From NCBI RefSeq assembly GCF_000281975.1, contig NZ_AKKE01000009.1, forward strand, positions 1-64,000: 64,000 nt of DNA, given 5' to 3'. Shown piece after piece: positions 27,405-36,524 of the stretch. Within the stretch, counting starts at the first letter, position 1, and the number at the start of each line of letters is the position of its first letter. Under the pieces are notes generated by a model. That model was not told the origin of the DNA. It searched no databases and worked only from the letters and a program-made list of their open reading frames with translations. The position numbers were made by a program, and so were the translations under genes. Origin of the DNA: Novosphingobium sp. AP12 (GTDB lineage: Bacteria; Pseudomonadota; Alphaproteobacteria; Sphingomonadales; Sphingomonadaceae).

Positions 27405-28535
27405 TCACACCAGCATGTCGCTCCCGATGTCCTTCACAGAGGTCACGCCGCTCAACGCCATGGTCAGCTTCATGCCCTGCGCGATCAGGTCGAGCAGCTT
27501 GGCCACGCCGTCTTCACCGCCCGCCGCCAGTGCGTAGATATAAGCACGGCCCAGCAGCACGCCTCGCGCGCCGAGCGCCAGCATGCGCACGACGTCGAGG
27601 CCAGTGCGCACGCCGCCGTCGACCAGCACCGTCAGCTGGTCGCCGACTGCATCGGCGATGGCGGGAAGAGCCTCGGCGGTGGAGAGCGTACCGTCGAGCT
27701 GGCGGCCGCCGTGGTTGGAGACGATCACCCCGTCCGCGCCGAGCCGCACCGCGTCGCGCGCGTCGGCAGGATCGAGCAGGCCCTTGACGATCATCTGCCC
27801 TTGCCAGAAATCGCGGATCCATTCGAGGTCGGACCAGGTGATAGACGGGTCGAAGTTCTCGCCCAGCCAGCCGATGTAGTCGGCAAGGTCGGTGGGTTTT
27901 TCCCGGTAGTGAGAGATGTTGCCGAGATCGTGCGGGCGGCCCAGCAGCCCCACGTCCCAGGCCCAGCGAGGATGCGTCACAGCCTGGAGCATCCGGCGCA
28001 TCGGCGCGGCGGGGCCGCTCATGCCAGAATGGGCATCACGGTAGCGCGCGCCGGGCAGCGGCATGTCGACGGTGAAGACCAGCTTGGTCACGCCCATCGC
28101 CTGTGCCCGCTCCAGCGCGTGCCGCATGAAGCCGCGATCCTTGAGCACGTAGAGCTGGAACCAGATCGGCGCGCCGCTGGCGGCGATCACGTCGGCCAGC
28201 GGGCAGACGCTGACGGTGGAGAGGATGTAGGGCACGTTCGCCTTGCGCGCCGCCCGGGCGACCTGCAACTCGCCGCGCCGCCGCATCATGCCGCCAAGGC
28301 CGATCGGGGCGAGGAGGACGGGCATCGCCATGGCTTCGCCCAGGATTTCGGTTTCGAGGCTGAGCGCCGACACGTCGCGCAGCACCCGCTGGCGCGGCCG
28401 CACCGATTTCAGCGCGCTGCGGTTGGCCTCCATCGTTTCCTCCGAGAAGGCGCCGCCGTCGACGTAGTCGAACAGGAACGGCGGCAGGCGGCGGCGGGCG
28501 GCCTCGCGAAAGTCGAGCGGGGAGGATACGATCAT
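27405..28535 (-). CDS. lldD: L-lactate dehydrogenase (FMN-dependent alpha-hydroxyacid dehydrogenase)
   Basis: A 376-residue flavoenzyme of the LldD/glycolate oxidase family. FMN and active-site residues are present: [16 protein letters not shown], Lys251 in MIVKGLLDP, and His275 and Arg278 in [11 protein letters not shown], followed by [20 protein letters not shown]. It oxidises L-lactate to pyruvate at the membrane. L-lactate is the end product of both deoxysugar routes in this window, which explains its place here. Last gene of the nine-gene reverse operon; its ATG overlaps the glycerate kinase stop (ATGA). Confidence 0.9.
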   Translation of the reverse strand: MIVSSPLDFREAARRRLPPFLFDYVDGGAFSEETMEANRSALKSVRPRQRVLRDVSALSLETEILGEAMAMPVLLAPIGLGGMMRRRGELQVARAARKANVPYILSTVSVCPLADVIAASGAPIWFQLYVLKDRGFMRHALERAQAMGVTKLVFTVDMPLPGARYRDAHSGMSGPAAPMRRMLQAVTHPRWAWDVGLLGRPHDLGNISHYREKPTDLADYIGWLGENFDPSITWSDLEWIRDFWQGQMIVKGLLDPADARDAVRLGADGVIVSNHGGRQLDGTLSTAEALPAIADAVGDQLTVLVDGGVRTGLDVVRMLALGARGVLLGRAYIYALAAGGEDGVAKLLDLIAQGMKLTMALSGVTSVKDIGSDMLV

Positions 28536-29350
28536 GGAATGTCCCTGAGGCTGCGGTCGGGGGCGAGACGGAGCACGAGGTCGGCCCGGCCGGGCATCTC
28601 GGCAAGGATGTAGCGGGTAAGCCGTTCGTAATGCTGCACAAAACGATCGAGCGCGGTTTCGTCCATGACGCGGGTCTGAGCGTCGGTGGTGCTGGCACGC
28701 AATGCGTCCTCCTGCTGCCCGCGCCAGCCGCGCACCACCTCAAAGCCGGGCGCGGCGAGCAGGACGAGGCGGTCTATGCGAGCATTAAGGTGGGCGTAAG
28801 GGCCGTGCAGCAGGGCATTGACGTGGCTGCGCCAGATCCCGTCCGGGTCCTCATCGCGTTCAAGGGCGTTGACCGGCACGGCCAGCGCGTCCGCCTGCTG
28901 AGGGCGGGCACCGACGCACCAGCCCTCGAAGATGAGCAGGTCGAGACTGCCGGGAACGGCCTCTCCGGCGTTCGCGGGCTCGTCACGGGCCTTGTCGAAG
29001 CGGGGCATGATGACGGGCTCGCCCGCGCCGACGGCGTCGAGCAGGGCAGCGCCATGCGCCGCGTCGTGCGTGCCGGGCACGCCGCGCGTGGCGAACAGCG
29101 GGTGGACGTCGCGCGCCAGTTCGACACGGGCGGCGCGGCCGAGGTAGAGGTCGTCGAGCGAGAGGATCGCGGCGCGGCGGCCCTGCGCCTCCATCCGGGT
29201 CTTGAGGTCTCCGGCCAGCGTTGACTTGCCGGACCCCTGCGACCCGCACAGGCCCAGCACCAGCGGGCCGCTTCGCGGCTCCTCCAGCCAGCCCCTGACG
29301 GCGGCGGTGACGCGGTCAGAGGACCGGGTCAAGCAGCGGTTCCCCGGCAA
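28532..29350 (-). CDS. D-glycerate 3-kinase-like P-loop kinase
   Basis: A 272-residue P-loop kinase with Walker A GSQGSGKS at residues 36-43, [15 protein letters not shown], and [13 protein letters not shown], matching the plant/cyanobacterial GLYK and YggC-type glycerate kinases. It would phosphorylate D-glycerate to 3-phosphoglycerate. The TTG at the 5' end overlaps the preceding gene by 35 bases; the first in-frame ATG is at codon 53, beyond the P-loop, so a TTG start is required unless another rare codon is used. The product makes sense if some sugar acid in this locus is cleaved to pyruvate plus glycerate. Confidence 0.8.
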   Translation of the reverse strand: MPGNRCLTRSSDRVTAAVRGWLEEPRSGPLVLGLCGSQGSGKSTLAGDLKTRMEAQGRRAAILSLDDLYLGRAARVELARDVHPLFATRGVPGTHDAAHGAALLDAVGAGEPVIMPRFDKARDEPANAGEAVPGSLDLLIFEGWCVGARPQQADALAVPVNALERDEDPDGIWRSHVNALLHGPYAHLNARIDRLVLLAAPGFEVVRGWRGQQEDALRASTTDAQTRVMDETALDRFVQHYERLTRYILAEMPGRADLVLRLAPDRSLRDIP

Positions 29351-30275
29351 AGAACCGGTCGAGGTTGTCGGCGACCTTCATGCCCATCGCGGTGCGCGCC
29401 TCGATCGTGGCGCTGCCGAGATGCGGCAGCAGCACGACGTTGGGCAGGGACATGAGCGCGGGATGGACGTTCGGCTCGGCCTCGTAGACGTCGAGGCCCG
29501 CCGCCGCGATCCGGCGGGCCGCTAGCGCCTCGGCCAGCGCCGCTTCGTCTATCAGGGTGCCGCGCCCCGTGTTCACCAGCACGGCATGGGTGGGCATCCG
29601 GGCGAGCAGCGCGGCATCGACCATGTGCCGCGTCTCGGCGCCTCCGGGAGCGTGGAGGGACAGCATGTCTGCCTGCTCGGTCAGAGCGCCAAGGTCGGGG
29701 AAATAGGCGTGCTGAGGCATGTCCGGCGCGGGGCGGCGGCTGTGATAGGCGATGCGCATGCCGAAAGCCTCCGCTCGCTTCGCCGTCGCCCGCGCGATAC
29801 GGCCGAAGCCGACGAGGCCCAGCAGTTTGCCCGACAGCGACTGCCCGACGAGGTGGGTCGGCCGCCAGCCCGTCCACGTGCCGCTGCGCAGTTCGCGCTC
29901 GCCCTCACCGGCACGGCGGCTGGCCATGAGCAGCAGGGTCATGGCAATGTCGGCGGTGGCCTCGGTCAGCACGTCGGGAGTGTTGGTGACAGCAATGCCA
30001 AGCTTGCGCGACGCGGCCAGGTCGATGTGCTCGAAGCCCGCGCCGTAGTTGCCGATGATGCGCGCGCGGCGATCGTCGACCGCAAGGACGGCGCGGGTGA
30101 TGCGGTCTGTGACGGTGGGGCACAGGGCGTCGTGTTCGCGCATCGCAAGGGCAAGCTCTGCGCCGTCCAGGGGCGTGTCGGTGTCGTTCAGGGTCACGTC
30201 GTAGCAAGCGGAAAGGCGGGCTTCCACGGCGTCCGGCCAGCGGCGGGTGAGGAAGACTTTCGGCTTCGTACTCAC
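29316..30275 (-). CDS. D-isomer 2-hydroxyacid dehydrogenase (glyoxylate/hydroxypyruvate reductase-like)
   Basis: A 319-residue NAD(P)-dependent dehydrogenase. The Rossmann motif is LGLVGFGRIARATAKR, the active-site Arg is in VLVNTGRGTLIDE, and the catalytic His is in VLLPHLGSATIEAR; Glu lies in YEAEPNVHP. It most resembles GhrB/hydroxypyruvate reductases. Start is GTG (VSTKPKVFLTRRW), overlapping the FAH stop by GTGA. Neighbouring glycerate kinase suggests it interconverts hydroxypyruvate and D-glycerate or removes glyoxylate. Confidence 0.87.
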   Translation of the reverse strand: MSTKPKVFLTRRWPDAVEARLSACYDVTLNDTDTPLDGAELALAMREHDALCPTVTDRITRAVLAVDDRRARIIGNYGAGFEHIDLAASRKLGIAVTNTPDVLTEATADIAMTLLLMASRRAGEGERELRSGTWTGWRPTHLVGQSLSGKLLGLVGFGRIARATAKRAEAFGMRIAYHSRRPAPDMPQHAYFPDLGALTEQADMLSLHAPGGAETRHMVDAALLARMPTHAVLVNTGRGTLIDEAALAEALAARRIAAAGLDVYEAEPNVHPALMSLPNVVLLPHLGSATIEARTAMGMKVADNLDRFFAGEPLLDPVL

Positions 30276-31438
30276 AGCAGCCCGCGCCTCGCGAGGTTGC
30301 GCATCAGGGCGCCGGCGCCGAAATTCCAAGGCTCGCAGCGGTCGGTATCGGTAACGCGGTTGACCAGCGCGCCCAGCGGACCGGCGGAAATCCGCACCAC
30401 GTCGCCTACCTTGTGGGTGAAGCCGTGCCCCGGCTCGTCCCGGTCCTGCGTCGGCGCGAACAGCGTGCCGAGGAACAGGACCAGGCCGTCCGGATAGCGG
30501 TGATGCGTGTTGCACACCTGCGCCGCGAGGTCCGCCGGAGCCCGGCTGATCTCGCGCATTTCCGAACTTCCCTGCATCACGAAGCCGTCCTCGCCCGTCA
30601 CTGTCAGCGTCAGGCTTAGGGTCTCGACCGCGGCGAGGTCAAACGCCCCGTCGAACAGGCGCACGAACGGCCCCACAGCGGCGGCGGCATTATTGTCCTT
30701 GGCCCTGCCGAGCAGAAGTGCGGAGCGTCCTTCGACGTCGCGAAGGTTGACGTCGTTGCCCAGCGTCGCGCCGACGATTCGGCCGTCCGACGCGAGAACC
30801 AGTACGACCTCGGGCTCCGGATTATTCCAGGTCGAGGCGGGATGGACGCCGATCTCCTGGCCGGCGCCGACGCTCGCCATCGGCTGCGCCTTGGTGAAGA
30901 TCTCGGCGTCGGGGCCGATGCCGACCTCCAGGTACTGGCTCCAGGCCCCGGCATCGATCAGCGCCTGCTTGAGCGCCATGGCCTCGGGCGAGCCGGGGCG
31001 CAGCGCGCGCAGGTCGTCGCCGACGAGGTCGCGGACCTGCGCGCGGATGCCCACGGCCGCCTCGGGATTGCCGCGTGCGCGCTCCTCGATCACGCGCTCG
31101 AGCATCGAGGTGACGAACGTCACGCCCGCCGCCTTCACCGCCTGGAGGTCTATGGGCGAAAGCAGCGACGGCTGCCCGCGATCGCGCTTTGCCGGGTCGC
31201 TGTTGGCGATGATCGGAGCGAGCGGGCCGAGGTCTTCGCCCTGCGCATCACGCAGGGCAACGGCCGGATCGGGCTCTTCGCACAAGTCGTGCGCGGTCGG
31301 GAATACGGCGCTGACGTCGACCAGGCGGTCGCCGTCGACGCGCACCAGCGAGGGGCCATCGACGTCGGGACGCCAGACGCGGCCGAACAGCAAGGCGCCC
31401 GGATCGGTGGGGAGGATGGCTGCGGTCGAAAGGTCCAT
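30272..31438 (-). CDS. FAH-family enzyme of about 390 residues (XylX/KDXD-like)
   Basis: A 388-residue FAH-fold protein, over 100 residues longer than the hydrolase at 16.7 kb. WNNPEPEVVLVLASDGRIVG holds the metal-binding Glu pair, GNDVNLRDVEGRSALLLGRAKDNN follows, and FTHKVGDVVRISAGPLGALVNRV is the C-terminal motif. Proteins of this length include 2-keto-3-deoxy-D-arabinonate/xylonate dehydratases (Caulobacter XylX). It may dehydrate or hydrolyse a 2-keto-3-deoxy sugar acid. GGGAGG ribosome site; three-base gap after the crotonase gene. Confidence 0.8.
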   Translation of the reverse strand: MDLSTAAILPTDPGALLFGRVWRPDVDGPSLVRVDGDRLVDVSAVFPTAHDLCEEPDPAVALRDAQGEDLGPLAPIIANSDPAKRDRGQPSLLSPIDLQAVKAAGVTFVTSMLERVIEERARGNPEAAVGIRAQVRDLVGDDLRALRPGSPEAMALKQALIDAGAWSQYLEVGIGPDAEIFTKAQPMASVGAGQEIGVHPASTWNNPEPEVVLVLASDGRIVGATLGNDVNLRDVEGRSALLLGRAKDNNAAAAVGPFVRLFDGAFDLAAVETLSLTLTVTGEDGFVMQGSSEMREISRAPADLAAQVCNTHHRYPDGLVLFLGTLFAPTQDRDEPGHGFTHKVGDVVRISAGPLGALVNRVTDTDRCEPWNFGAGALMRNLARRGLL

Positions 31439-31441
31439 GGC

Positions 31442-32212
31442 TCAGCGCCTCCCGAACACGGGCGCGCGGCGCTCGGCGAAGGCGGCCCGGCCCTCGGAGG
31501 CGTCGGCGGTGCCGAAACAGATGGCCTGCAGGTCGCGTTCGTATTCGATGGCCTTGTCGTAGGGCATCTGGTGCGCCGCGCGCAGGTTGAGCTTGGCGGT
31601 TTCCGCCGCGATCGGCGCACGCGCGGCGATCTGAGCTGCGATCTCGCGTGCGCGGGGGAGCAGGGCATCGAACTCGGTGACCTCGCTGACGAGGCCCCAC
31701 GCTTCGGCGCGGGAGGCGTCGACCATCTCGCCGGTGTAAAGCATCAGCGCCGCGTTCGACATGCCGACCGAGTGGGCAAGGCCCACGGCCATTCCGCCGC
31801 CGCCGATCCAGCCCAGCTTGATCTCGGGAGCGGCGAAGCGGGCGTTGCTGGACGCGATGCGGATGTCGCAGGCCATCGCCGTCTCTAGCCCGCCGCCCAG
31901 CGCATAGCCGTTGATCGCGGCGATCACCGGCTTGCGGCAGGCTCGCAGGGCGTCGCAATAGTCCTGCCGGTTGCGGAAGTCCCAGGGCGTTGCATAGGCG
32001 TCGAGCGTCGAGATGTCCGAGCCGGCACTGAACGCCTTCTCGCCCGCGCCGGTGACGATGACCACGCGCACGTCGTCGGAGGTGTTGCAGGTAGTCACGG
32101 CCGCGACGAGCGCGGCTGCCATGTCCGGGGTCATGGCGTTAAGCTTTTCCGGGCGGTCGAGCACGATGGTGGCGACGTGCTCGGCGATGTCGAAGCGCAG
32201 GTTGGCGCTCAT
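31442..32212 (-). CDS. Enoyl-CoA hydratase/isomerase (crotonase) family protein
   Basis: A 256-residue crotonase: VATIVLDRPEKLNAMTPDM, oxyanion-hole segments FSAGSDISTLDAY and NGYALGGGLETAMACDIRIA, and PEIKLGWIGGGGMAVGLAHS. It acts on acyl-CoA thioesters, so with the family III CoA-transferase two genes upstream it implies a CoA-activated intermediate. No acyl-CoA dehydrogenase or thiolase is present, so this is not ordinary beta-oxidation. The second catalytic Glu usual in hydratases is not evident, which would favour an isomerase, hydrolase or lyase role. The start overlaps the upstream stop by ATGA. Confidence 0.85.
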   Translation of the reverse strand: MSANLRFDIAEHVATIVLDRPEKLNAMTPDMAAALVAAVTTCNTSDDVRVVIVTGAGEKAFSAGSDISTLDAYATPWDFRNRQDYCDALRACRKPVIAAINGYALGGGLETAMACDIRIASSNARFAAPEIKLGWIGGGGMAVGLAHSVGMSNAALMLYTGEMVDASRAEAWGLVSEVTEFDALLPRAREIAAQIAARAPIAAETAKLNLRAAHQMPYDKAIEYERDLQAICFGTADASEGRAAFAERRAPVFGRR

Positions 32213-33330
32213 GTCTCGGTTCCCCTGATGTAATGGCGGGTGAAGGCGGCCTCGACCCCGGCGAGGACGAGCGCGGCGGGTTCCCCCGCAAGCAGCCCGT
32301 CGCGCAGGCGTGCGGAGGCTTCGGTCTGGAAGGCGATGGCACCGTCGTGGCGCGGTCGCAGCGAGGCCGTTTCCAGCGTGGCGCGGGTGGCGGCGTAGAA
32401 CCCGCCCCACTCGGCATCGACGGCGGGATCGGCCCAGGCGCCGCGCAGCGCCGGCTGGCCTTCGTGGGCGGGGATGAAGCGGGTTTGGGCCTCCTCGCTC
32501 ATGAGCCAGGAAAGATGCGCGCGCAGTTCGTCGGTGATCTCGCAGCGGCGCGAGACGGCGATGCCGGTGCCGCCTAGGATCGAGCCGATCCCGGCGGGGC
32601 CACGCGGCGCGTCGGCAAAGGCGACGCCGTCCTTCGCATAGTTCACGTAGCCGTAGACCAGCGGCACCAGCGCAAGGTCTTCGCCGCGCGCGAGGGCGTC
32701 CAGTAGCGCGATGGGGTTCTGGGTGATCCGGGCGCGGGTGGCCTCGCCGGTCAATGCGGCCATGAGATCGTAGGCTTCGCGGCCGACGTGTGGATCGACG
32801 AAGGCGTTTTCCGGCCGCGCGCCGGCATGGAGCGAGGCGACGATGGACTGGAACGTCAGCGCCGCATGCGGGCCGGACAAGGACAGCGCCACCGGCTCGC
32901 GGCTAGCGAGGTCGGCTATCTCGGCCCAGGTCTCCGGCGGGGTTTCGACGCGCGCGGGGGCGTAGGCCATGACCTGGCTCGCGGCGTCGAGCGGCAGCGC
33001 CCAGTGGCGTTCGCCATAGCGATAGCTCGATAGCGACGGTCCGATCGCCGAGGCATCGAGGCCGGTGACCATGGCCTCGCCCATCACATCTTCCATCGGA
33101 ACCAGACTGCCGTGCGCGACCGCCTCGCCGACATGCGGGTGGTCGAGAACGATGAGGTCGTAGCGCTCGGCCAGGTCGGCGATGGGGTGGGATTCGAACC
33201 CTTCGAGGGGGTGGCGGTCCCATGCGATCGACAGGCCGTGTCCGGGCGCGATGGTTTCGGCGGCGGCCTCCAGCGCGCGGTAGCCGCGCGGGTGGTCCCA
33301 GGTGAGGCCGCGATAGGCAGGCGCGCTCAT
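32209..33330 (-). CDS. Periplasmic-binding-protein-fold protein without a signal peptide
   Basis: A 373-residue protein that reads like a type 2 extracellular solute-binding protein: YDLIVLDHPHVGEAVAHGSL, LPLDAASQVMAYAPARVETPPETWAEIADL, FVDPHVGREAYDLMAALTG, and GGTGIAVSRRCEITDELRAHLSWLMSEEAQ. The N-terminus MSAPAYRGLTWDHPRGYRAL has no Sec, Tat or lipoprotein signal, and there are no ABC permease or ATPase genes. Both ends overlap neighbours by ATGA (CoA-transferase before, crotonase after), so a much different start is unlikely. It is probably cytosolic, with a ligand-sensing, chaperone or enzymatic role linked to CoA chemistry. Function unknown. Confidence 0.8.
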   Translation of the reverse strand: MSAPAYRGLTWDHPRGYRALEAAAETIAPGHGLSIAWDRHPLEGFESHPIADLAERYDLIVLDHPHVGEAVAHGSLVPMEDVMGEAMVTGLDASAIGPSLSSYRYGERHWALPLDAASQVMAYAPARVETPPETWAEIADLASREPVALSLSGPHAALTFQSIVASLHAGARPENAFVDPHVGREAYDLMAALTGEATRARITQNPIALLDALARGEDLALVPLVYGYVNYAKDGVAFADAPRGPAGIGSILGGTGIAVSRRCEITDELRAHLSWLMSEEAQTRFIPAHEGQPALRGAWADPAVDAEWGGFYAATRATLETASLRPRHDGAIAFQTEASARLRDGLLAGEPAALVLAGVEAAFTRHYIRGTET

Positions 33331-34517
33331 GCGTGCTGGCGCACCACGCCGGACTCGATCAACTGCGCGATCTCCTCCGCGCTGCGGCCGCTTTCGCGCA
33401 GGATGTCCGCACTGTGCTCGCCCACCAGCGGCGCGCCGCGGGTGATCGCCGAAGGCGTGCGCGAGAAACGGATGGGGAAGCCCGGCACTTTCACGCGGCC
33501 TTCGGTGGGGTGGTCGTACTCCACGAACGTACCGTTGTGCTTGATCTGCGGATCGTCGACGAGATCGGCGTAGCCGTAGACGGGGCCGCACCAGATGTCG
33601 GCGGCGCGGAACTTGTCGAGCCAGTGCGCGGTTGGCTTGCGGATCAGGTGTTCGCGCAGGCGGGCGAAGATGGCGTCGCGCTGGGTCCAGCCTTCGCGTT
33701 CCTCCTCCATGCCGGCGAAGAACGGGTCGTCGAGTTCGCGCGCCAGCGTCTCGAAGCGGGCCATCGCCAGCGTCATATAGCTGTCGGCGGTTTCGAACAC
33801 GCCGTAGGGCGCGCGGATGTAGCTGTGCGCGTGGGGTTCGGCCGAGCGGGTCTGCGGCTTGCCGCCGACGGTGAAGACCGACAGTTCCTGCATCTGGATC
33901 GTGGTGATGGCGTCGAGCATGTTGACCTGCACGAGCTGGCCTTCGCCGGTACGTTCGCGGTGGAACAGCGCGGCGAGCGCACCTTCGAAGGCGCTGTAGG
34001 CGGCGATGGCGTCGACGAGGTACTGGCCGGCGGGAGCGGGCGGCGTGCCCTCGCTCCCCGCCGAAAGCATCGCGCCCGACATGCCCTGCAGCAGCAGATC
34101 CTGCCCTGGCAGCATGCGATAGGGCCCGTCCTCGCCGTAGCCGGACATCGAGACGTAGATGAGGCGGGGATTGATCGCGCTCAGCGTCGCGTAATCAACG
34201 CCGAGGCGCGCCGCCACGCCGGGGCGGTAGTTCTGCAGGAAGACGTCGGCGTCCTTAACCAGGTCGAGCAGCACCGCCTTGCCCTCGGCCGACTTGAGGT
34301 CGATCGCCAGCGAGCGCTTGTTGCGGTTGAGCGAGAGAAACGAGACGTTGATGCTGTTGCCCGTCGCTCCGCCGGCCGAGGCATGGCGCTGCCATTCGCC
34401 GCTGGTCGGCTCGACCTTGACCACGTCCGCGCCCATGTCGCCGAGGCGCTGGGCGGCGAAGGGCCCAGCCATGGCGATAGAGCAGTCGAGCACGCGAATT
34501 CCTTTGAGGATTGTCAT
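33327..34517 (-). CDS. Family III CoA-transferase (CaiB/BaiF)
   Basis: A 396-residue CoA-transferase. VLDCSIAMAGPFAAQRLGDMGADVVKVEP is the N-terminal family pattern, followed by NRNKRSLAIDLKSAEGK and MLPGQDLLLQGMSG, whose Asp140 is the expected catalytic aspartate that forms the acyl-anhydride intermediate. It moves CoA between carboxylic acids, donor and acceptor unknown. Start with AAGGACC, 11 bases after the SDR stop. It initiates the CoA module with the binding-protein-fold protein and crotonase. Confidence 0.88.
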   Translation of the reverse strand: MTILKGIRVLDCSIAMAGPFAAQRLGDMGADVVKVEPTSGEWQRHASAGGATGNSINVSFLSLNRNKRSLAIDLKSAEGKAVLLDLVKDADVFLQNYRPGVAARLGVDYATLSAINPRLIYVSMSGYGEDGPYRMLPGQDLLLQGMSGAMLSAGSEGTPPAPAGQYLVDAIAAYSAFEGALAALFHRERTGEGQLVQVNMLDAITTIQMQELSVFTVGGKPQTRSAEPHAHSYIRAPYGVFETADSYMTLAMARFETLARELDDPFFAGMEEEREGWTQRDAIFARLREHLIRKPTAHWLDKFRAADIWCGPVYGYADLVDDPQIKHNGTFVEYDHPTEGRVKVPGFPIRFSRTPSAITRGAPLVGEHSADILRESGRSAEEIAQLIESGVVRQHA

Positions 34518-34528
34518 TCTCTGGTCCT

Positions 34529-35275
34529 TCAGGACATGGTCCAGCCGCCGTTGACGTGCAGCGTCTGTCCGGTGATGAAACCCGCCTCGTCGGCGGCGAA
34601 GAAGGCGATGGCGTGGGCGATGTCGGACGCGGTGCCGCGCCGCTTGATCGACTGGGCGTCCAGCACCATGCGGTCGTAGCCCTCGGGATCTGGGTGGATC
34701 TTCTCAGCGTCGGTAGGGAAGGCGCCGGGCGCGATGGCGTTGACTGTCACGCCCCATTGGCCGAACTCGCGCGCCCAGGCGCGGGTCAGGCCGATCAGCG
34801 CACCCTTGGACGCAACGTATGGGGACAGGTTCGCCCAGCCGCCCGAGATGGTGATGCTGGAGATGTTGACGATCCGCCCGAAGCCCTTCGCGCGCATGCC
34901 CGGCAGTGCGGCCTGGACCGCGACTATCCCGGCATCGACATTGATGCGCTGGACGAACTGGTGCTCATCGATGGTGTAGTCCTCGAACGGTTTCGAGGGG
35001 TAGACCGCCGCATTGTTGATGACGACGTCGATGCCGCCGTGGCTCTCCGCCAGCGCGTCCAGCGTGGGGCGCAAGGCCGCGAGGTCGGCCAGATCGGTGT
35101 GCGAGACGGTAAGCCGGCCCGGCCCTCGCCCTTCGGATGCGGTCAGGAGGTTGGCGATCTTCGCGTCGTCATTGTCCAGCGCGATGACGTGCGCACCGCG
35201 CTCGATCAGCAGCAGCGTGGTGTCGAGGCCGAGCCCGCCTGCCGCTCCGGTGTAGAGTACGGTGCGGCTCTTCAT
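34529..35275 (-). CDS. Short-chain dehydrogenase/reductase
   Basis: A 248-residue classical SDR: GAAGGLG near residues 10-16, INNAAVYP, catalytic Ser in ISSITISGG, and YVASK. The C-terminus HVNGGWTMS is typical. It is a second sugar-acid-type dehydrogenase in the locus, distinct in sequence from the one at 17.6 kb, and probably oxidises a hydroxyl of a sugar acid or 2-keto-3-deoxy acid. Its start overlaps the DUF4432 stop by ATGA. Confidence 0.85.
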   Translation of the reverse strand: MKSRTVLYTGAAGGLGLDTTLLLIERGAHVIALDNDDAKIANLLTASEGRGPGRLTVSHTDLADLAALRPTLDALAESHGGIDVVINNAAVYPSKPFEDYTIDEHQFVQRINVDAGIVAVQAALPGMRAKGFGRIVNISSITISGGWANLSPYVASKGALIGLTRAWAREFGQWGVTVNAIAPGAFPTDAEKIHPDPEGYDRMVLDAQSIKRRGTASDIAHAIAFFAADEAGFITGQTLHVNGGWTMS

Positions 35276-36450
35276 GCGGCTGCTCCGATTGCCGGGTAGT
35301 TGCCGGTGGGGCCGGGGAACTCGTCCTGCGGCTGGAGGGCGGCGCCCTCGATCCGCGTCACGGCAGCGGAGACCGCTTCGGCATCCGGCAGCACGCGCAG
35401 GACGGTGTCGTAACGGCGCTCCTCGCCATGTTCGAGCAGGATGAGTTCGCCGCGCTCGCGGGCGAAATCCTTGCCGAGGACATGGTTGGTCGCAGGCTCG
35501 ATCCCGACCGCGTAATGGCCGGCGTGGAGGTTTTGCCATTCGAACATGCAGGGAAACTGGTCCTTGCGGGTGACCACCGAGAAACCGAAGCCGATCGCCT
35601 CGTTGACGATGGCGACTTCGACCCGGGCTGCCGCGTCGGCGGCCATGTCGTGTTGCCAGACCTGTTCGTGGAAATTGACGATTGGCGCGGGCAGGGTGCG
35701 ATAGCCGACGCCCTGCCTTTCGTAATCGTCGGCGTGCGCGGCCCAGAGCACCTCGCGCACCGGCGCGACGTAGCGCGCTCCCTCCGCCACGACGGGGTGG
35801 CCCACGTTGATATGGTAGCAGAACATGTGCGGCGTCGTGTAGAAGCCGTGGTTGACCACGCGGTCGGTCATGCGAATTTCATCGCCGCCTAGGTCGGCCT
35901 CGATGCGGCGGATGAGATGCAGGTCCTCACCGAAGACGGTCGACTGGCGCACGATCCCCTCGGCCCAGAAGGTGCAGGCATCGCCTTCCCACCGCTCGCC
36001 GTAGCCGGTCAGCTGCGCTGGGATGGTGCCGACACGGCCATGGAGCGACGAGGAGACGACCTCACGCGGGCCGTAGTTGTAGTGCCCTGCCGGGTCGTCG
36101 TGCATGAACAGGATGTGGTCGAGGCCGCAGGTGATGTTCAGGCCCGACATGGAGCGGAACCAGCCGAGGCCGCCTTCGCCCTCGTAGTCGTGCAGCGCGG
36201 GATTGCGGAAGCCCGAAGGCGAATGCCAGCCCACGGCGCGGCCCGCGTGGTCACACTCAGCGATGTCCATGGCCCGGTCGACCAGCACCGTGAAACGCAG
36301 GCCAGATCCGGTGCGGAATTCCAGCAGTCTCACGCCGCGCTCGACGCCGTCGCCCAGCGTCATGAGGCGCACGCCGGCGAACTGCGACAATGATCCGGTA
36401 CGCTCGGCGAGGTGTCTTTTCGACATCTGCGCGCCATACAGCAAGGCCAT
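35272..36450 (-). CDS. DUF4432 aldose 1-epimerase-like protein
   Basis: A 392-residue protein of the galactose-mutarotase-like beta-sandwich superfamily (DUF4432). LEFRTGSGLRFTVLVDRAMDIAECDHAGRAVGWHSP and GWFRSMSGLNITCGLDHI are the family core; His-rich TTPHMFCYHINVGHPVV and the acidic YAVGIEPATNHVLGK form the probable active site. Members occur in uronate and deoxysugar loci, where epimerase or mutarotase activity is suspected. First gene of the nine-gene reverse operon, with GGAGGGGG before its ATG and an operator just upstream. Confidence 0.8.
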   Translation of the reverse strand: MALLYGAQMSKRHLAERTGSLSQFAGVRLMTLGDGVERGVRLLEFRTGSGLRFTVLVDRAMDIAECDHAGRAVGWHSPSGFRNPALHDYEGEGGLGWFRSMSGLNITCGLDHILFMHDDPAGHYNYGPREVVSSSLHGRVGTIPAQLTGYGERWEGDACTFWAEGIVRQSTVFGEDLHLIRRIEADLGGDEIRMTDRVVNHGFYTTPHMFCYHINVGHPVVAEGARYVAPVREVLWAAHADDYERQGVGYRTLPAPIVNFHEQVWQHDMAADAAARVEVAIVNEAIGFGFSVVTRKDQFPCMFEWQNLHAGHYAVGIEPATNHVLGKDFARERGELILLEHGEERRYDTVLRVLPDAEAVSAAVTRIEGAALQPQDEFPGPTGNYPAIGAAA

Positions 36451-36465
36451 GCCTACCCCCTCCAT

Positions 36466-36485
36466 CTTGTAAGACGTATGATGAA
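36466..36485. promoter_or_regulatory. GntR-type operator in the divergent promoter of the nine-gene operon
   Basis: CTTGTAAGACGTATGATGAA lies between the DUF4432 and mutarotase starts. Its reverse complement, TTCATCATACGTCTTACAAG, matches the 17547 site at 14 of 20 positions, including TTCAT and ATACGT. Confidence 0.65.
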
Positions 36486-36524
36486 TACGTAAGGAGGCGG
36501 TAGGCGTCAACCGTGGAGAATGGA

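Noticed and set aside
29316..30515. Longer N-terminus for the 2-hydroxyacid dehydrogenase, 80 codons upstream
   Set aside because: The extra part is a shadow of the FAH gene; the GTG overlapping the FAH stop (GTGA) gives the normal family length.
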